This document shows, in pieces, positions 25,683-34,372 of a DNA stretch of 61,282 bases; the first letter of the stretch is position 1, and every line of letters starts with the position of its first letter. Below the pieces are notes generated by a model, which worked only from the letters and a program-made list of their open reading frames with translations, ran no database searches and had not been told where the DNA came from. This DNA comes from CAJXSD01 sp964633145 (GTDB lineage: Bacteria; Pseudomonadota; Alphaproteobacteria; Rhodobacterales; Rhodobacteraceae). The stretch spans positions 1-61,282 of the forward strand of contig CAZWFE010000011.1 in the NCBI GenBank assembly GCA_964633145.1, in the 5' to 3' direction. The translations under genes were made by a program, and so were the position numbers.

Positions 25683-26623
25683 GCGACTTCTTTCCAGTCT
25701 AGGGCCATTTTCAGGCAGGATTTATCCGTGAATGCTGTTTGATAGGCATGCGCCGCTTGGGCTGCCTGCGCCTGATGCGTAATCAGTCCATCAAGTGAAA
25801 GTGCGCCCGCATCGACCAGAGCATGTGTGGCTGTCAGGTCGGCCTTGGTCCATTCTGCGGCGATTCTTAGGCGGGCTTCCTTCATAAAGGCGGGGGCGAA
25901 ATTGAACCCGATACGATCGGGGTAAAACCCTGCCAATACGATTTCACCGCCCTTTGACAGGCGCGCAACCAACTGATCCATAATGTCCGCTTGGCCAGAT
26001 GCGTCATAAATGTGTTTGTAGGATGCATTTCCATCATCATTTGGATGGATCACAGGATAGGCACCATCTGCACCGCTGCGGCGTGTTTCATCGATTTCCC
26101 AAACAGTCGGTGGTGGACCACCCGCCGCCAGGGTCAAGCGCGCCAAAAGACGGCCAACAACACCGTGGCCAACGATCAAATCAGGCAGGCCAGTTTCAAC
26201 GCCTGCAATGGCATGGCGTGCGGTTGCGGCCAGCGCATAAAGTGCGCCTGTCGCACCTGAACCACTGTCAATTTTCAAAACGCGTTCATGTGATGTGATC
26301 AGGTGTCGTGACGCCGCACCAAACAACCCAAAGGCATCTTGGTAGCAATTTGCACCGGGGACAAAAACACGATCCCCTACACGATAGGGTGTTGTGCCGC
26401 GCGTTTCGACGATTTCACCCATCGCTTCGTATCCGGGGATCAATGGATACCCCATGCCAGGAAAGGGCGGCATTGTGCCGGACCAAAACAGATTTTCAGT
26501 GCCAGTGGAAATTGCGGAATAATCAACGCGTACTACAACCTCGCCGTCCTGAGGGTCATTCAGTTTTGCATGAGACAAAGACAGGGTTTTTGCGCCTGTT
26601 AACACTATGGCGTGCGTGTCCAT
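25679..26623 (-). CDS. bchC: 3-hydroxyethyl bacteriochlorophyllide a dehydrogenase
   Basis: A 314-aa medium-chain dehydrogenase-like protein that oxidises the C3 hydroxyethyl group to acetyl, the last ring change before esterification. Seen: 'FWSGTMPPFPGMGYPLIPGYEAMGEIVE' (in part; residues about 45-72), 'VGDRVFVPG' near 83 and 'IVGHGVVGRLLARL' near 152, the nucleotide-binding turn. The zinc-binding set of classical alcohol dehydrogenases is absent, as usual for BchC. First gene of bchCXYZ-puf; its 98-nt upstream gap carries two PpsR sites. Confidence 0.94.
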   Translation of the reverse strand: MDTHAIVLTGAKTLSLSHAKLNDPQDGEVVVRVDYSAISTGTENLFWSGTMPPFPGMGYPLIPGYEAMGEIVETRGTTPYRVGDRVFVPGANCYQDAFGLFGAASRHLITSHERVLKIDSGSGATGALYALAATARHAIAGVETGLPDLIVGHGVVGRLLARLTLAAGGPPPTVWEIDETRRSGADGAYPVIHPNDDGNASYKHIYDASGQADIMDQLVARLSKGGEIVLAGFYPDRIGFNFAPAFMKEARLRIAAEWTKADLTATHALVDAGALSLDGLITHQAQAAQAAHAYQTAFTDKSCLKMALDWKEVA

Positions 26624-26666
26624 TTGGACCCCCTTTCTTCCTCCGGCTGTTGGTTATTTTGCTTAG

Positions 26667-26684
26667 TGTCAGTTTAACCTTACA
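26667..26684. promoter_or_regulatory. PpsR/CrtJ operator, bchC promoter, distal site
   Basis: TGT at 26667-26669 and ACA at 26682-26684 with exactly 12 bases between, matching the known PpsR/CrtJ consensus TGT-N12-ACA. It lies 8 bp from the second site, the same spacing as the two CrtJ palindromes described at the R. capsulatus bchC promoter. Confidence 0.85.
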
Positions 26685-26692
26685 TATCAAAC

Positions 26693-26710
26693 TGTCAATT
26701 TATTTTGACA
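26693..26710. promoter_or_regulatory. PpsR/CrtJ operator, bchC promoter, second site
   Basis: TGTCAA (26693-26698) and TTGACA (26705-26710) form a perfect extended half-site pair with the 12-bp TGT-to-ACA spacing. Together with the neighbouring site it should let two PpsR units bind cooperatively on the same DNA face. It lies just after the crtF stop, so bchC has its own control although crtEF are upstream in the same direction. Confidence 0.87.
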
Positions 26711-26721
26711 CAAAGGGGAAA

Positions 26722-27828
26722 TTATTTTTTACGCGCCGTGATGGTCGAGGTCACAAATGGCCTGTTTCCACGTTTAAATTTGATGTCAGAAAATCCAATA
26801 TCTTTCATGATTTCAATGATTTCAGAGGATGAACGCGTCTTGCCGGTTTGCATCGCTAGCGTATAGATTGCAAAATACACATCCCCCGCAGGGGTTGGGG
26901 ATGGATGGCCAAGCATCGGTTCTGAAACAATGATCTGCCCGTCTTTTGGGAGGGCAGTGTAAATTTTCCCTAACAGATTCTGGACGGTTGTATCATTGTG
27001 ATCATATAAAACACGGATCACTGAAATAACGTCATATTCCGCGGGTAATGATTCCGTTTTGAAGGATCCAACGTGGCGTTCGAACGATTCGTCTGGGGAA
27101 AGTTTGGGCACGATATCGAATACGGCACAATCAAGGTGCGGAAACTTTTGCGCAACATGGCCGATAAATGCGCCGGATCCACCACCGACATCTAGCCATG
27201 ATTTGGCCGACCCAATGTTTAAGCCGTCCAACGTATCATGCGCGACCAGACTTTGTGTATCGGTCATCAATTGGGAATATCGCGCCGCCTCGGCTGCATC
27301 TAAATCGTTTCCTTGGGTAAACACATAGGGCCAAAATCCCGCAAGCGCAGGATTCGTAGATCCGCGAAAAAAATCCTGTGCCTGTGTTAGGTCGCGGTAT
27401 AAAATTTCGTGATGATCGACCAATTGCGCCAGCCCTGGCACAGCTGCAAATACCGCGCCTTTGCGGCTAAGCCGGACGCGTGATTTACGAATTTTCAGCA
27501 ATCCCAATGCAACACCAGCGCGGCACAGAATTTTCATTCGATCCTGCGGCACATCGCACAGATCTGCTAATTCGGTCAGGTCTGCGCTTTGTTTGGAAAG
27601 GTGTTCAATTATGTTCAATCGAACAAGCGCCATCAGAACTTGGGAATTGATAAACCCCATCATGATATCGAACACGGCCTCGCCGTCGCGACGCGCAAAC
27701 CGATTGATAATTGGCAGGCGTGACACCCTGTTTTGCAAGGATGGGGTTGCAATCAGCTTGAACATATATCGATCCAACCGATCCCTAAGGCTGGGTTTGC
27801 GGCGTGGATATGTTGCGATATCTTTCAC
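26722..27828 (-). CDS. crtF: Demethylspheroidene/hydroxyneurosporene O-methyltransferase
   Basis: A class I SAM-dependent methyltransferase, 368 aa, that methylates the tertiary hydroxyl of spirilloxanthin/spheroidene intermediates. The SAM motif DVGGGSGAF lies near 188-196, and 'VIRVLYDHND' near 247 matches the family. An N-terminal dimerisation/winged-helix region precedes it. The start is uncertain: a GTG at 27828, one base after the crtE stop, gives 'VKDIATYPRRKP' and suits the family; an ATG at 27909 would overlap crtE by 80 nt and add residues unlike CrtF. Confidence 0.92.
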   Translation of the reverse strand: MKDIATYPRRKPSLRDRLDRYMFKLIATPSLQNRVSRLPIINRFARRDGEAVFDIMMGFINSQVLMALVRLNIIEHLSKQSADLTELADLCDVPQDRMKILCRAGVALGLLKIRKSRVRLSRKGAVFAAVPGLAQLVDHHEILYRDLTQAQDFFRGSTNPALAGFWPYVFTQGNDLDAAEAARYSQLMTDTQSLVAHDTLDGLNIGSAKSWLDVGGGSGAFIGHVAQKFPHLDCAVFDIVPKLSPDESFERHVGSFKTESLPAEYDVISVIRVLYDHNDTTVQNLLGKIYTALPKDGQIIVSEPMLGHPSPTPAGDVYFAIYTLAMQTGKTRSSSEIIEIMKDIGFSDIKFKRGNRPFVTSTITARKK

Positions 27829-27829
27829 C

Positions 27830-28699
27830 CTACGCGCGTTGGACGATTTCGGCGGATGGCATAATGCTATCGGCCTGCATACGCACCATTTTTGCAAGGG
27901 ACTGTTCACCTGGGCAGGCGGGAATCGACGCGATGGCGCAGGCCAAGATGTCGTTTAGTTTTTCCATCGCACCTTTCACGCCCAGTCGTGCAACGGCATT
28001 GGGGCGGTTGTTTAATGCGTCTTGGCCAATTGGTTTGCCCAATTCATCCGTGGTGCATAAAACATCGCGCAGATCATCGGCCACTTGAAACGCCTCTCCG
28101 ATATAGGCGCCTAAATCCGTCCAGTCTTGTGCATTTTGTCCCGCAGAAATTGCGCCCATTTGGGTGGCCGCGATGAACAGCGCGCCCGTTTTGGATCGGT
28201 GATATGCACCTAGGTCGATGTCTGCTTCGCTTTCCCATGCTTGGCCTGCGCAGATGCCATTTGGTGTTCCTGCATACCGCGCAAGGCAGCCAATCAGCTG
28301 GCCGGCACGATCAGGTGACGTCGTGCAATGGTTTGCGATATGTTCAAATGCCTTAATGATCAAGCTATCACCAGTCAAAACGGCAATGGGTTCTGAAAAC
28401 GCTTTGTGAACCGTTGGCTTGCCACGGCGCATATTTGAATTGTCAAAGCACGGCAGATCATCATGGACCAAGCTGGCGCAATGGACCAATTCCAATGCGC
28501 AAGCAGCTGCATCCGTCAGCTGGGGTTGATCGTCGCCACAGGCCATCGCGATTGATACCAAAATCGTTGGTCGAATGCGCGCGCCACCTGGAAAAACCGC
28601 ATAATCCATCGCTTGGGCCAATTTATTGGGCATTGGCGACTGTCTGTCAAAGTGGACAGATTTCGCAATTTCCGTCTGTATTCGTGCGTGAATACCCAT
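27830..28699 (-). CDS. crtE: Geranylgeranyl diphosphate synthase
   Basis: A 289-aa prenyltransferase making C20 GGPP for phytoene and for the bacteriochlorophyll tail. First aspartate-rich motif: DDLPCFDN near 78-85; second: FQVADDLRD near 207-215. The variant first motif with Cys-Phe is typical of phototroph CrtE. The gene is divergent from crtD across an 83-bp gap holding a PpsR operator and is followed one base later by crtF. Confidence 0.94.
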   Translation of the reverse strand: MGIHARIQTEIAKSVHFDRQSPMPNKLAQAMDYAVFPGGARIRPTILVSIAMACGDDQPQLTDAAACALELVHCASLVHDDLPCFDNSNMRRGKPTVHKAFSEPIAVLTGDSLIIKAFEHIANHCTTSPDRAGQLIGCLARYAGTPNGICAGQAWESEADIDLGAYHRSKTGALFIAATQMGAISAGQNAQDWTDLGAYIGEAFQVADDLRDVLCTTDELGKPIGQDALNNRPNAVARLGVKGAMEKLNDILACAIASIPACPGEQSLAKMVRMQADSIMPSAEIVQRA

Positions 28700-28734
28700 T
28701 TAAACCCTCGATTCATTAAAAACTTCGCGGAACA

Positions 28735-28752
28735 TGTAAATAAAACTGGACA
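28735..28752. promoter_or_regulatory. PpsR/CrtJ operator between crtE and crtD
   Basis: TGT at 28735-28737 and ACA at 28750-28752 with 12 bases between. It lies in the 83-bp divergent gap, so it can serve both crtEF and crtDC. A weaker match (TGT-N12-TCA, 28766-28783) lies 13 bp further on and touches the crtD start codon. Confidence 0.75.
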
Positions 28753-28782
28753 TAAAACGCGTTTCTGTCAAATATTTAATTC

Positions 28783-30336
28783 ATGAATATTTCTGTATTA
28801 CGATACAAACAGGGCAACGATGTCGTCATAATCGGCGCTGGCATGGCTGGATTGGCCGCCGCGCTTGAGTTGTCGCACCTTGGGTATCGTGTTCATGTGA
28901 TCGAACAGGCGGACAAGCCCGGCGGCAAGGTCCGACAGGTTCCTTCGGTGTCTGGGCCGGTGGATATTGGTCCCACAGTTTTAACAATGGTCCACGTGTT
29001 TCGGGACCTATTCCAAGCTGTTGGTGAAAATTTGGATGATCACATCGAATTGATCCGCCAAAAGCTGTTGGTGCGCCATTGGTGGGCTGATGGAACATCG
29101 CTTGATTTATTCGATTGTCACGACTCGAACCTAGATTCCATCCAAGAGGTATTCGGAGCGGCAGCTAGACGCGAATATGCAACATTTCAACGGGCAAGCG
29201 CCGATTTATTTGATGCCTTTGATCGGCCGATGATGCAAAATCCTGATCCATCATTTGGTGCCATGAACCGTGTTGTTTTGCAAAATCCGTCATTGATTTC
29301 AAAAATACGGCCACATCAAACATTGGCCACGTATTTGTCGGCCCAATTTTCCAACCCGAAATTGGCACAATTGTTTGGTCGATATGCAACCTATGTCGGT
29401 GGATCACCGATGAACACACCCGCGATGCTAAGTTTGATTTGGCAAGCCGAGGAACGGGGCGTTTGGGCGATCAAGGGTGGCATGGCAAAGCTGGCTGGCG
29501 CACTAGAACGCCTAGCGATCGGTCGCGGTGCCAAGTTCAGTTATAAAACGCGTGTCGAAAAAATCGACATCCTAGACGGGCAAACCCGCGGTGTATTTTT
29601 GGAAAATGGGGAATATATCGCAGCCAATTTTGTTGTTTTTAATGGCGATACCCGGGCTTTGGCTTTGGGCCATCTTGGTCCGGATGCCAGTGCCGCAATA
29701 ACCACGTCACAGGGCGAAGCTGACAGATCATTATCGGCCTATGTCTGGGGATTTGCAGGGAAATATTCCGGCCCCGATTTAATCCACCATAACGTATTCT
29801 TTGCCGATCGGTCGAATTCGGAATTTGATGATATCAAGCGGGGTATTTTTCCAACAGATCCGACAATTTATATCTGTGCGCAGGACCGTGGGAAAAACAT
29901 GTCCTATCCTGAAAATGAACGGTTTGAAATGATTGTGAATGCCGCCCCCGCATCGCAGTTGGCCCCCAATCAAGAGGATTTTTCAACATGCAACGAACAG
30001 GTCCTGAAACGATTGGCGCAGTTTGGCGTAACGTTCGAAACACACTTGGAACATCGGAATTTGACGACGCCGACCCAATTCGCAGCACGTTTTCCCGGCT
30101 CGGACGGGTCGCTTTACGGGCCCAGCCCGTCGGGGATGTTGGCAGCATTAAAGAAACCGAAAACTCAGTCGCGGATAGCGGGCCTGTATCTGGTGGGGGG
30201 CGGGGTCCATCCGGGGGCAGGGGTTCCCATGGTCACGCTTTGCGCAAGGCAAGCGGTCGCCAAGATCACCAACGCCCCAATTTCAACATCGACGTCCCAC
30301 CAAATGGCTACGCCTGGTGGTATATCGACGGCATAG
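28783..30336 (+). CDS. crtD: Hydroxyneurosporene/methoxyneurosporene dehydrogenase (carotenoid 3,4-desaturase)
   Basis: A 517-aa CrtI-type FAD desaturase. The dinucleotide motif 'VVIIGAGMAGLAAALEL' lies near 14-30, and the C-terminal FAD block 'GLYLVGGGVHPGAGVPMV' near 469-486. Its position next to crtC and divergent from crtE identifies it as crtD rather than crtI. No clear Shine-Dalgarno precedes the ATG; a degenerate PpsR half-site abuts it. The last 97 nt overlap the likely start of crtC. Confidence 0.93.
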   Translation: MNISVLRYKQGNDVVIIGAGMAGLAAALELSHLGYRVHVIEQADKPGGKVRQVPSVSGPVDIGPTVLTMVHVFRDLFQAVGENLDDHIELIRQKLLVRHWWADGTSLDLFDCHDSNLDSIQEVFGAAARREYATFQRASADLFDAFDRPMMQNPDPSFGAMNRVVLQNPSLISKIRPHQTLATYLSAQFSNPKLAQLFGRYATYVGGSPMNTPAMLSLIWQAEERGVWAIKGGMAKLAGALERLAIGRGAKFSYKTRVEKIDILDGQTRGVFLENGEYIAANFVVFNGDTRALALGHLGPDASAAITTSQGEADRSLSAYVWGFAGKYSGPDLIHHNVFFADRSNSEFDDIKRGIFPTDPTIYICAQDRGKNMSYPENERFEMIVNAAPASQLAPNQEDFSTCNEQVLKRLAQFGVTFETHLEHRNLTTPTQFAARFPGSDGSLYGPSPSGMLAALKKPKTQSRIAGLYLVGGGVHPGAGVPMVTLCARQAVAKITNAPISTSTSHQMATPGGISTA

Positions 30337-31220
30337 ATCCTGTTTCGGGCCGTGCAATTTCGATCATTGCGTTTATTGGGTCTGTTTTTTCCCCATGGTA
30401 CCGATGGTCTGGACGTAAATCACCACAAAACCATGTATGTCTGAACGTGGCGACCTATGGTCCGGGGGGGCGTTTTACGATGACTGACCGCGGGACCAGT
30501 GCCCTGCACCAGACGCCAGATACGCTAACGCTGGGGCCATCGTCGGTTCATTGGGATGACGAACGACAGGAATTGCGTATCGACATAAATGAAATCAGCA
30601 GCTTACCACTGGTGTCGCGGATCAAGGGAACGGTCGTAATCCGCCCTAAGGGGGTGACAGATGTTGAATTGGCGTTGACCCCAAGCGGGACCCATGTTTG
30701 GCGCCCCTTTGCGCCAAACAGCGATATATTTGTTGATTTGGATCGACCGGGTTGGCAATGGCAGGGGCATGGATATTTTGATGCGAATTTCGGCACCCGC
30801 GCGTTAGAGCAAGATTTTGATTATTGGACATGGGGGCGGTTTCCTGTCGCATCAGGGACCAAGTGTTTTTATGATCTGACATATCGCGATGGGACATCCG
30901 CGGCCTATGCTGTGGATTGTGACCCAGACGGGCAGGTGCGCCTGTCCGATTCTGCGCCAGATGCTGTGAAATTTTCCCGAAGTGGCTGGTTGGTTAAACG
31001 CGAAACACGTTGCGATGCAGGTGCCAAGCCCAAGCAAATCCAAAGCTTGCTAGATGCGCCATTTTACAGTCGTGCCGAGGTCGAAACAACATTACAGGGC
31101 CATAAAAGCCGTGGCGTATTCGAAGCGTTGGATTTAACGCGGTTTCGCAACCCGCTGATTTTGGCGATGTTGGCCGTGCGCGTGCCACGCCGCGCATCAT
31201 GGCCCGCTAAACCTGACTAG
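30240..31220 (+). CDS. crtC: Carotenoid 1,2-hydratase (hydroxyneurosporene synthase)
   Basis: About 326 aa if translated from the TTG at 30240, which lies inside crtD in another frame. Adds water to the psi end group of neurosporene/lycopene. Family blocks: 'VPPNGYAWWYIDG' near 20-32, 'IAFIGSVFSPWYRWSG' near 43-58 and 'HVWRPFAPNSDI' near 152. There is no ATG between the crtD-internal region and the conserved N-terminus, so a non-ATG start coupled to crtD translation is required; the exact codon is uncertain. The stop is directly followed by the convergent tspO stop. Confidence 0.88.
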   Translation: MRKASGRQDHQRPNFNIDVPPNGYAWWYIDGIDPVSGRAISIIAFIGSVFSPWYRWSGRKSPQNHVCLNVATYGPGGRFTMTDRGTSALHQTPDTLTLGPSSVHWDDERQELRIDINEISSLPLVSRIKGTVVIRPKGVTDVELALTPSGTHVWRPFAPNSDIFVDLDRPGWQWQGHGYFDANFGTRALEQDFDYWTWGRFPVASGTKCFYDLTYRDGTSAAYAVDCDPDGQVRLSDSAPDAVKFSRSGWLVKRETRCDAGAKPKQIQSLLDAPFYSRAEVETTLQGHKSRGVFEALDLTRFRNPLILAMLAVRVPRRASWPAKPD

Positions 31221-31682
31221 TTATTTGGCTTGATCTGGATTGCGTTTAATCAAACTGGCATTTAGCGCACCGGCTATGCTGACCCATGCCACATACGGCA
31301 ACATCACACAGCCTGCAACCCAATCCACGGACCACATTGCGGCAGTCATGGCTGCGACACTGCACCAAAGTGCAACGAGCACGATCAGGCCTGCCTTCAT
31401 ACGTTGCAAGCCGAAAAATACCGGTGTCCAAAGCGTGTTAAATGCAATTTGCATCGCCCAAAGTGCCAAAGCAATTTGTCCGCCGTCCTGCGTTGCAACA
31501 CGTGCGCCTGCATAGGCCATCAGAACATAGAGTGTTGTCCAGACAACTGGGAACATCCAGTTCGGTGGCGTCCATGTGGGTTTTTCCAGCTGCGCATACC
31601 ACGCCCCTGTCGGGAACAACGCCCCTGTTGCGCCGGCACCAAAGCTAGCGATCAATAAAATGAAGAATATTGTCCAGTCCAT
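31221..31682 (-). CDS. tspO: TspO/MBR family tryptophan-rich sensory protein
   Basis: A 153-aa outer-membrane-associated protein with five hydrophobic helices and many Trp ('KPTWTPPNWMFPVVWTTLY' near 34-52; 'WAMQIAFNTLWTPVFFGL' near 75-92). TspO (CrtK) binds porphyrins and in R. sphaeroides represses photosynthesis genes in response to oxygen. It lies 41 nt downstream of crtB in the same direction, as in Rhodobacter (crtIB-tspO), and ends flush with the crtC stop. Confidence 0.93.
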   Translation of the reverse strand: MDWTIFFILLIASFGAGATGALFPTGAWYAQLEKPTWTPPNWMFPVVWTTLYVLMAYAGARVATQDGGQIALALWAMQIAFNTLWTPVFFGLQRMKAGLIVLVALWCSVAAMTAAMWSVDWVAGCVMLPYVAWVSIAGALNASLIKRNPDQAK

Positions 31683-31723
31683 ATGGATGACTTAAGCAGT
31701 TTTCAAGATTCTGCAAGGGGGCG

Positions 31724-32728
31724 TCACGTGGTAATGTCCTGCGCCTTGAGTTCCATCATGATATCGCAGAACCGATCACTCCATGCTTTGGGCTGTGGTG
31801 TATGATCTGCTGCGGCAGTTACCAAAAATTCGGTTTCGGGCAATGCAGGGGCAAATCGCATTGCGCAGCTTGGTCCAATAACGCTTTGCCCTGTGCAGAA
31901 CGCAGATTTTGCAACCAGTAAACCTTTGGTAATGCGCGTGGTGCGTGCGCGCTTGGTTACGCTATCATAACTGTTTTGCGATATCGCGTCACCGATTGCG
32001 GCATAAATGAAACGCGCGGCAAAGATGGCCAAGCGCACCCGCACAGGCAAATGGGCGATGCCTGAATTGGACCGAATGTACAAACGGTCAGCATCACGCA
32101 ACAGTCGGCGGGCCATATGTCGAATAATCTGACGTGGCTGGGGGTTGTCCAGAAACTCTTCTGGATCTAGGCCAGCCTCGTGAAACCAGTTTTGCGGAAT
32201 ATATAAACGGCGCTCTAATGCGTCTTCGCCGATATCGCGTGCAATATTGGTCAGCTGCATTGCCACGCCTAAATCGCAGGCGCGGGCCAATGTATCGCGA
32301 TCGCGCACATCCATGATCCGGCACATCATCACGCCCACGGCCGATGCCACACGTGCGCTGTACGCATACAGGTCGTTCAAACTGTCATAGCGATGCCCCA
32401 TTGCGTCCCATGCCAAGCCTTCTAGCAATGCTTCGGGCAGGGCGCGCGGCATATCGTGACGTTCTACAATATGGGCAAAGGCGCGGTCCGTGGGGTGATT
32501 GCGGGGGTGTCCGCGATACACGCAATCCACCCGATCAATCAGGGATTGGACGGCTGTGACCTTGTCCTGTTTTAAATCCACTTCGTCATCGGCCACCCGA
32601 CAAAACGCATACAGCGCAAGCGATGAATCGCGCACATCACGGGGCAATAATTTCGACGCGGCATGAAACGACAGCGATCCGTGTTTTATCGTGTCATGGC
32701 AGTATGCTAAATCGGTTTCATATGTCAT
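31724..32728 (-). CDS. crtB: Phytoene synthase
   Basis: A 334-aa head-to-head prenyl synthase joining two GGPP to phytoene. Aspartate-rich substrate motifs are 'CRVADDEVD' near 43-51 and 'RDIGEDALERRLYIP' near 164-178. The ATG overlaps the crtI stop by four bases, so crtI and crtB are translationally coupled. The C-terminal ~45 residues are Ala/Pro-rich and less conserved. Confidence 0.94.
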   Translation of the reverse strand: MTYETDLAYCHDTIKHGSLSFHAASKLLPRDVRDSSLALYAFCRVADDEVDLKQDKVTAVQSLIDRVDCVYRGHPRNHPTDRAFAHIVERHDMPRALPEALLEGLAWDAMGHRYDSLNDLYAYSARVASAVGVMMCRIMDVRDRDTLARACDLGVAMQLTNIARDIGEDALERRLYIPQNWFHEAGLDPEEFLDNPQPRQIIRHMARRLLRDADRLYIRSNSGIAHLPVRVRLAIFAARFIYAAIGDAISQNSYDSVTKRARTTRITKGLLVAKSAFCTGQSVIGPSCAMRFAPALPETEFLVTAAADHTPQPKAWSDRFCDIMMELKAQDITT

Positions 32729-34281
32729 TGGACAGCTCGGGTCAGTTTGTGGGCATCTGGGACCAGTTGCGTCAACACCTCGGACGATGTGACGACACTG
32801 GGAATGCCAGCGCCAGGATGGGTGCCTGCGCCAACCAGATACAGGTTTTCAATATCTTCGCTGATGTTATGGGGGCGAAACCAAGCAGATTGAAAAATAC
32901 GGGGTTCCAGTGAAAATCCGGCCCCATGCGGGCTAAGGTATCGGGATTCAAAGCATTTTGGCGTTAAGACATAATCGGTTGAAATATGCTGCGACAGGCC
33001 TGGCAAAATGTCGCTTTGCAAAACATCAAGAACCGATTGTTTATAGCTTTGTGTTTGTTCTGCCCAATCAACCGCATTCTGCCCCGCCAAATTCGGAACA
33101 GGCGAAAGCGCATAAAAGGTGTCATCCCCCGCAGGGGCCACGGTGGGGTCATTCACCGATGGGCGATGCAGATAGATTGACATATCCTTGGCCAGCGTCT
33201 GTTTGTGAAAAATATCACGCAACAATCCGCGATAGCGTGGCCCGTTCAAAATCGTATGATGCCCAACATCAGGCCAAAGATCACGCGTGCCCTTGGTTCC
33301 GAAATACCAAACGAACAATCCCATCGACCAACGGGTTTTGTTTAGCTTGGCATCTGTCCAGCGTTTGTTTTGCCGATGCGACAATAATTTCGAATAGGTC
33401 CAATAAGGATCGGCATTCGATACAACAACGTCTGCATCAATCTGTTGGCCGGTGTCCAATATGATGCCGGTCGCACGATCACCTTGGGTTAAAATTTTAT
33501 CAACGGTATGGCCCAGAACAATCTGGCCGCCCTGATCTTTGATAACCTGTCCCATCGCGTCGGCCAGCCGTTGCACGCCGCCCATGACGTAATGTACGCC
33601 AAAGGCTTTCTCAAGGTGACTGACCAGAATGTACATAGATGTGACATTGACAGGATCGCCGCCAATGAACAGCGGATGAAACGACAGCGCCATACGAAGT
33701 TTCGGGTTTTTCACACGAGCAGCGGCATGGGCGTAAACGGATCGATCTGCACGATACCTGATAAAGCCTGGCAGTTCTTTGATCAGGTCGCCTAACTTGT
33801 TCATTGGGCGACGCCCCAAACCTTCAAATCCAAAATGGTATCGTTTTTCCGCATCGCGCAGGAATTGTTTGTATCCCTCTAGGTCTGCGGGAAACAGTCG
33901 GGCCACCTCGGCCAGCATTTTGTCATGATCTTTGTATATCTTGAAACTTGTGCCATCGGGCCAACGGATTTCGTAAAAAATATCCAGAGCGATTGTTTCG
34001 ACGTCCGAATGAAAATCGCGCCCGCAATCGTTCCATAATGTTTCAAAGACCTGCGGAACCGTTAGGATCGTTGGGCCAAGGTCAAAGCGATGCCCCAACT
34101 GCGTGATCGACGATCCACGACCCCCAAGACGGTCAAGTTTGTCGATGACAGTGACATGATATCCTTTCGCCCCCAATCGCATCGCCGCAGAAAGCCCGCC
34201 CAAGCCGGCGCCAATCACCACCGCGCGCGCGGCATGACGGTTTGTAACAGTTGGCGTTTTGATTGTGTGTAATAAATTCAT
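32725..34281 (-). CDS. crtI: Phytoene desaturase
   Basis: A 518-aa FAD-dependent desaturase converting phytoene to neurosporene or lycopene. The dinucleotide fold 'VVIGAGLGGLSAAMRL' lies near 21-36 and the C-terminal signature 'NLYLVGAGTHPGAGIPSVV' near 481-499. It is divergent from crtA. A PpsR operator overlaps its start codon, suggesting direct repression at the 5' end of the message. Confidence 0.95.
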   Translation of the reverse strand: MNLLHTIKTPTVTNRHAARAVVIGAGLGGLSAAMRLGAKGYHVTVIDKLDRLGGRGSSITQLGHRFDLGPTILTVPQVFETLWNDCGRDFHSDVETIALDIFYEIRWPDGTSFKIYKDHDKMLAEVARLFPADLEGYKQFLRDAEKRYHFGFEGLGRRPMNKLGDLIKELPGFIRYRADRSVYAHAAARVKNPKLRMALSFHPLFIGGDPVNVTSMYILVSHLEKAFGVHYVMGGVQRLADAMGQVIKDQGGQIVLGHTVDKILTQGDRATGIILDTGQQIDADVVVSNADPYWTYSKLLSHRQNKRWTDAKLNKTRWSMGLFVWYFGTKGTRDLWPDVGHHTILNGPRYRGLLRDIFHKQTLAKDMSIYLHRPSVNDPTVAPAGDDTFYALSPVPNLAGQNAVDWAEQTQSYKQSVLDVLQSDILPGLSQHISTDYVLTPKCFESRYLSPHGAGFSLEPRIFQSAWFRPHNISEDIENLYLVGAGTHPGAGIPSVVTSSEVLTQLVPDAHKLTRAVQ

Positions 34282-34285
34282 GACA
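34268..34285. promoter_or_regulatory. PpsR/CrtJ operator covering the crtI start codon
   Basis: TGT at 34268-34270 and ACA at 34283-34285 with 12 bases between. The crtI ATG (34281-34279 on the minus strand) lies inside the site, which is 15 bp from a second operator. Confidence 0.8.
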
Positions 34286-34300
34286 TAAACAGCCTACGAC

Positions 34301-34318
34301 TGTCAGATATAATTTACA
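34301..34318. promoter_or_regulatory. PpsR/CrtJ operator in the crtI-crtA divergent region
   Basis: TGT at 34301-34303 and ACA at 34316-34318 with 12 bases between. With the site at 34268 it forms the tandem pair expected at the shared crtI/crtA promoter, as known in Rhodobacter. Confidence 0.85.
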
Positions 34319-34372
34319 ACACTTGTTTTTTGTGGTTCACTGGTCTTAGCCACCTTCCAAAGGAGTTTTCCG

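Noticed and set aside
27829..27909. ATG start of crtF inside crtE
   Set aside because: The added 27 residues do not resemble CrtF and would overlap crtE by 80 nt; the GTG next to the crtE stop is preferred.
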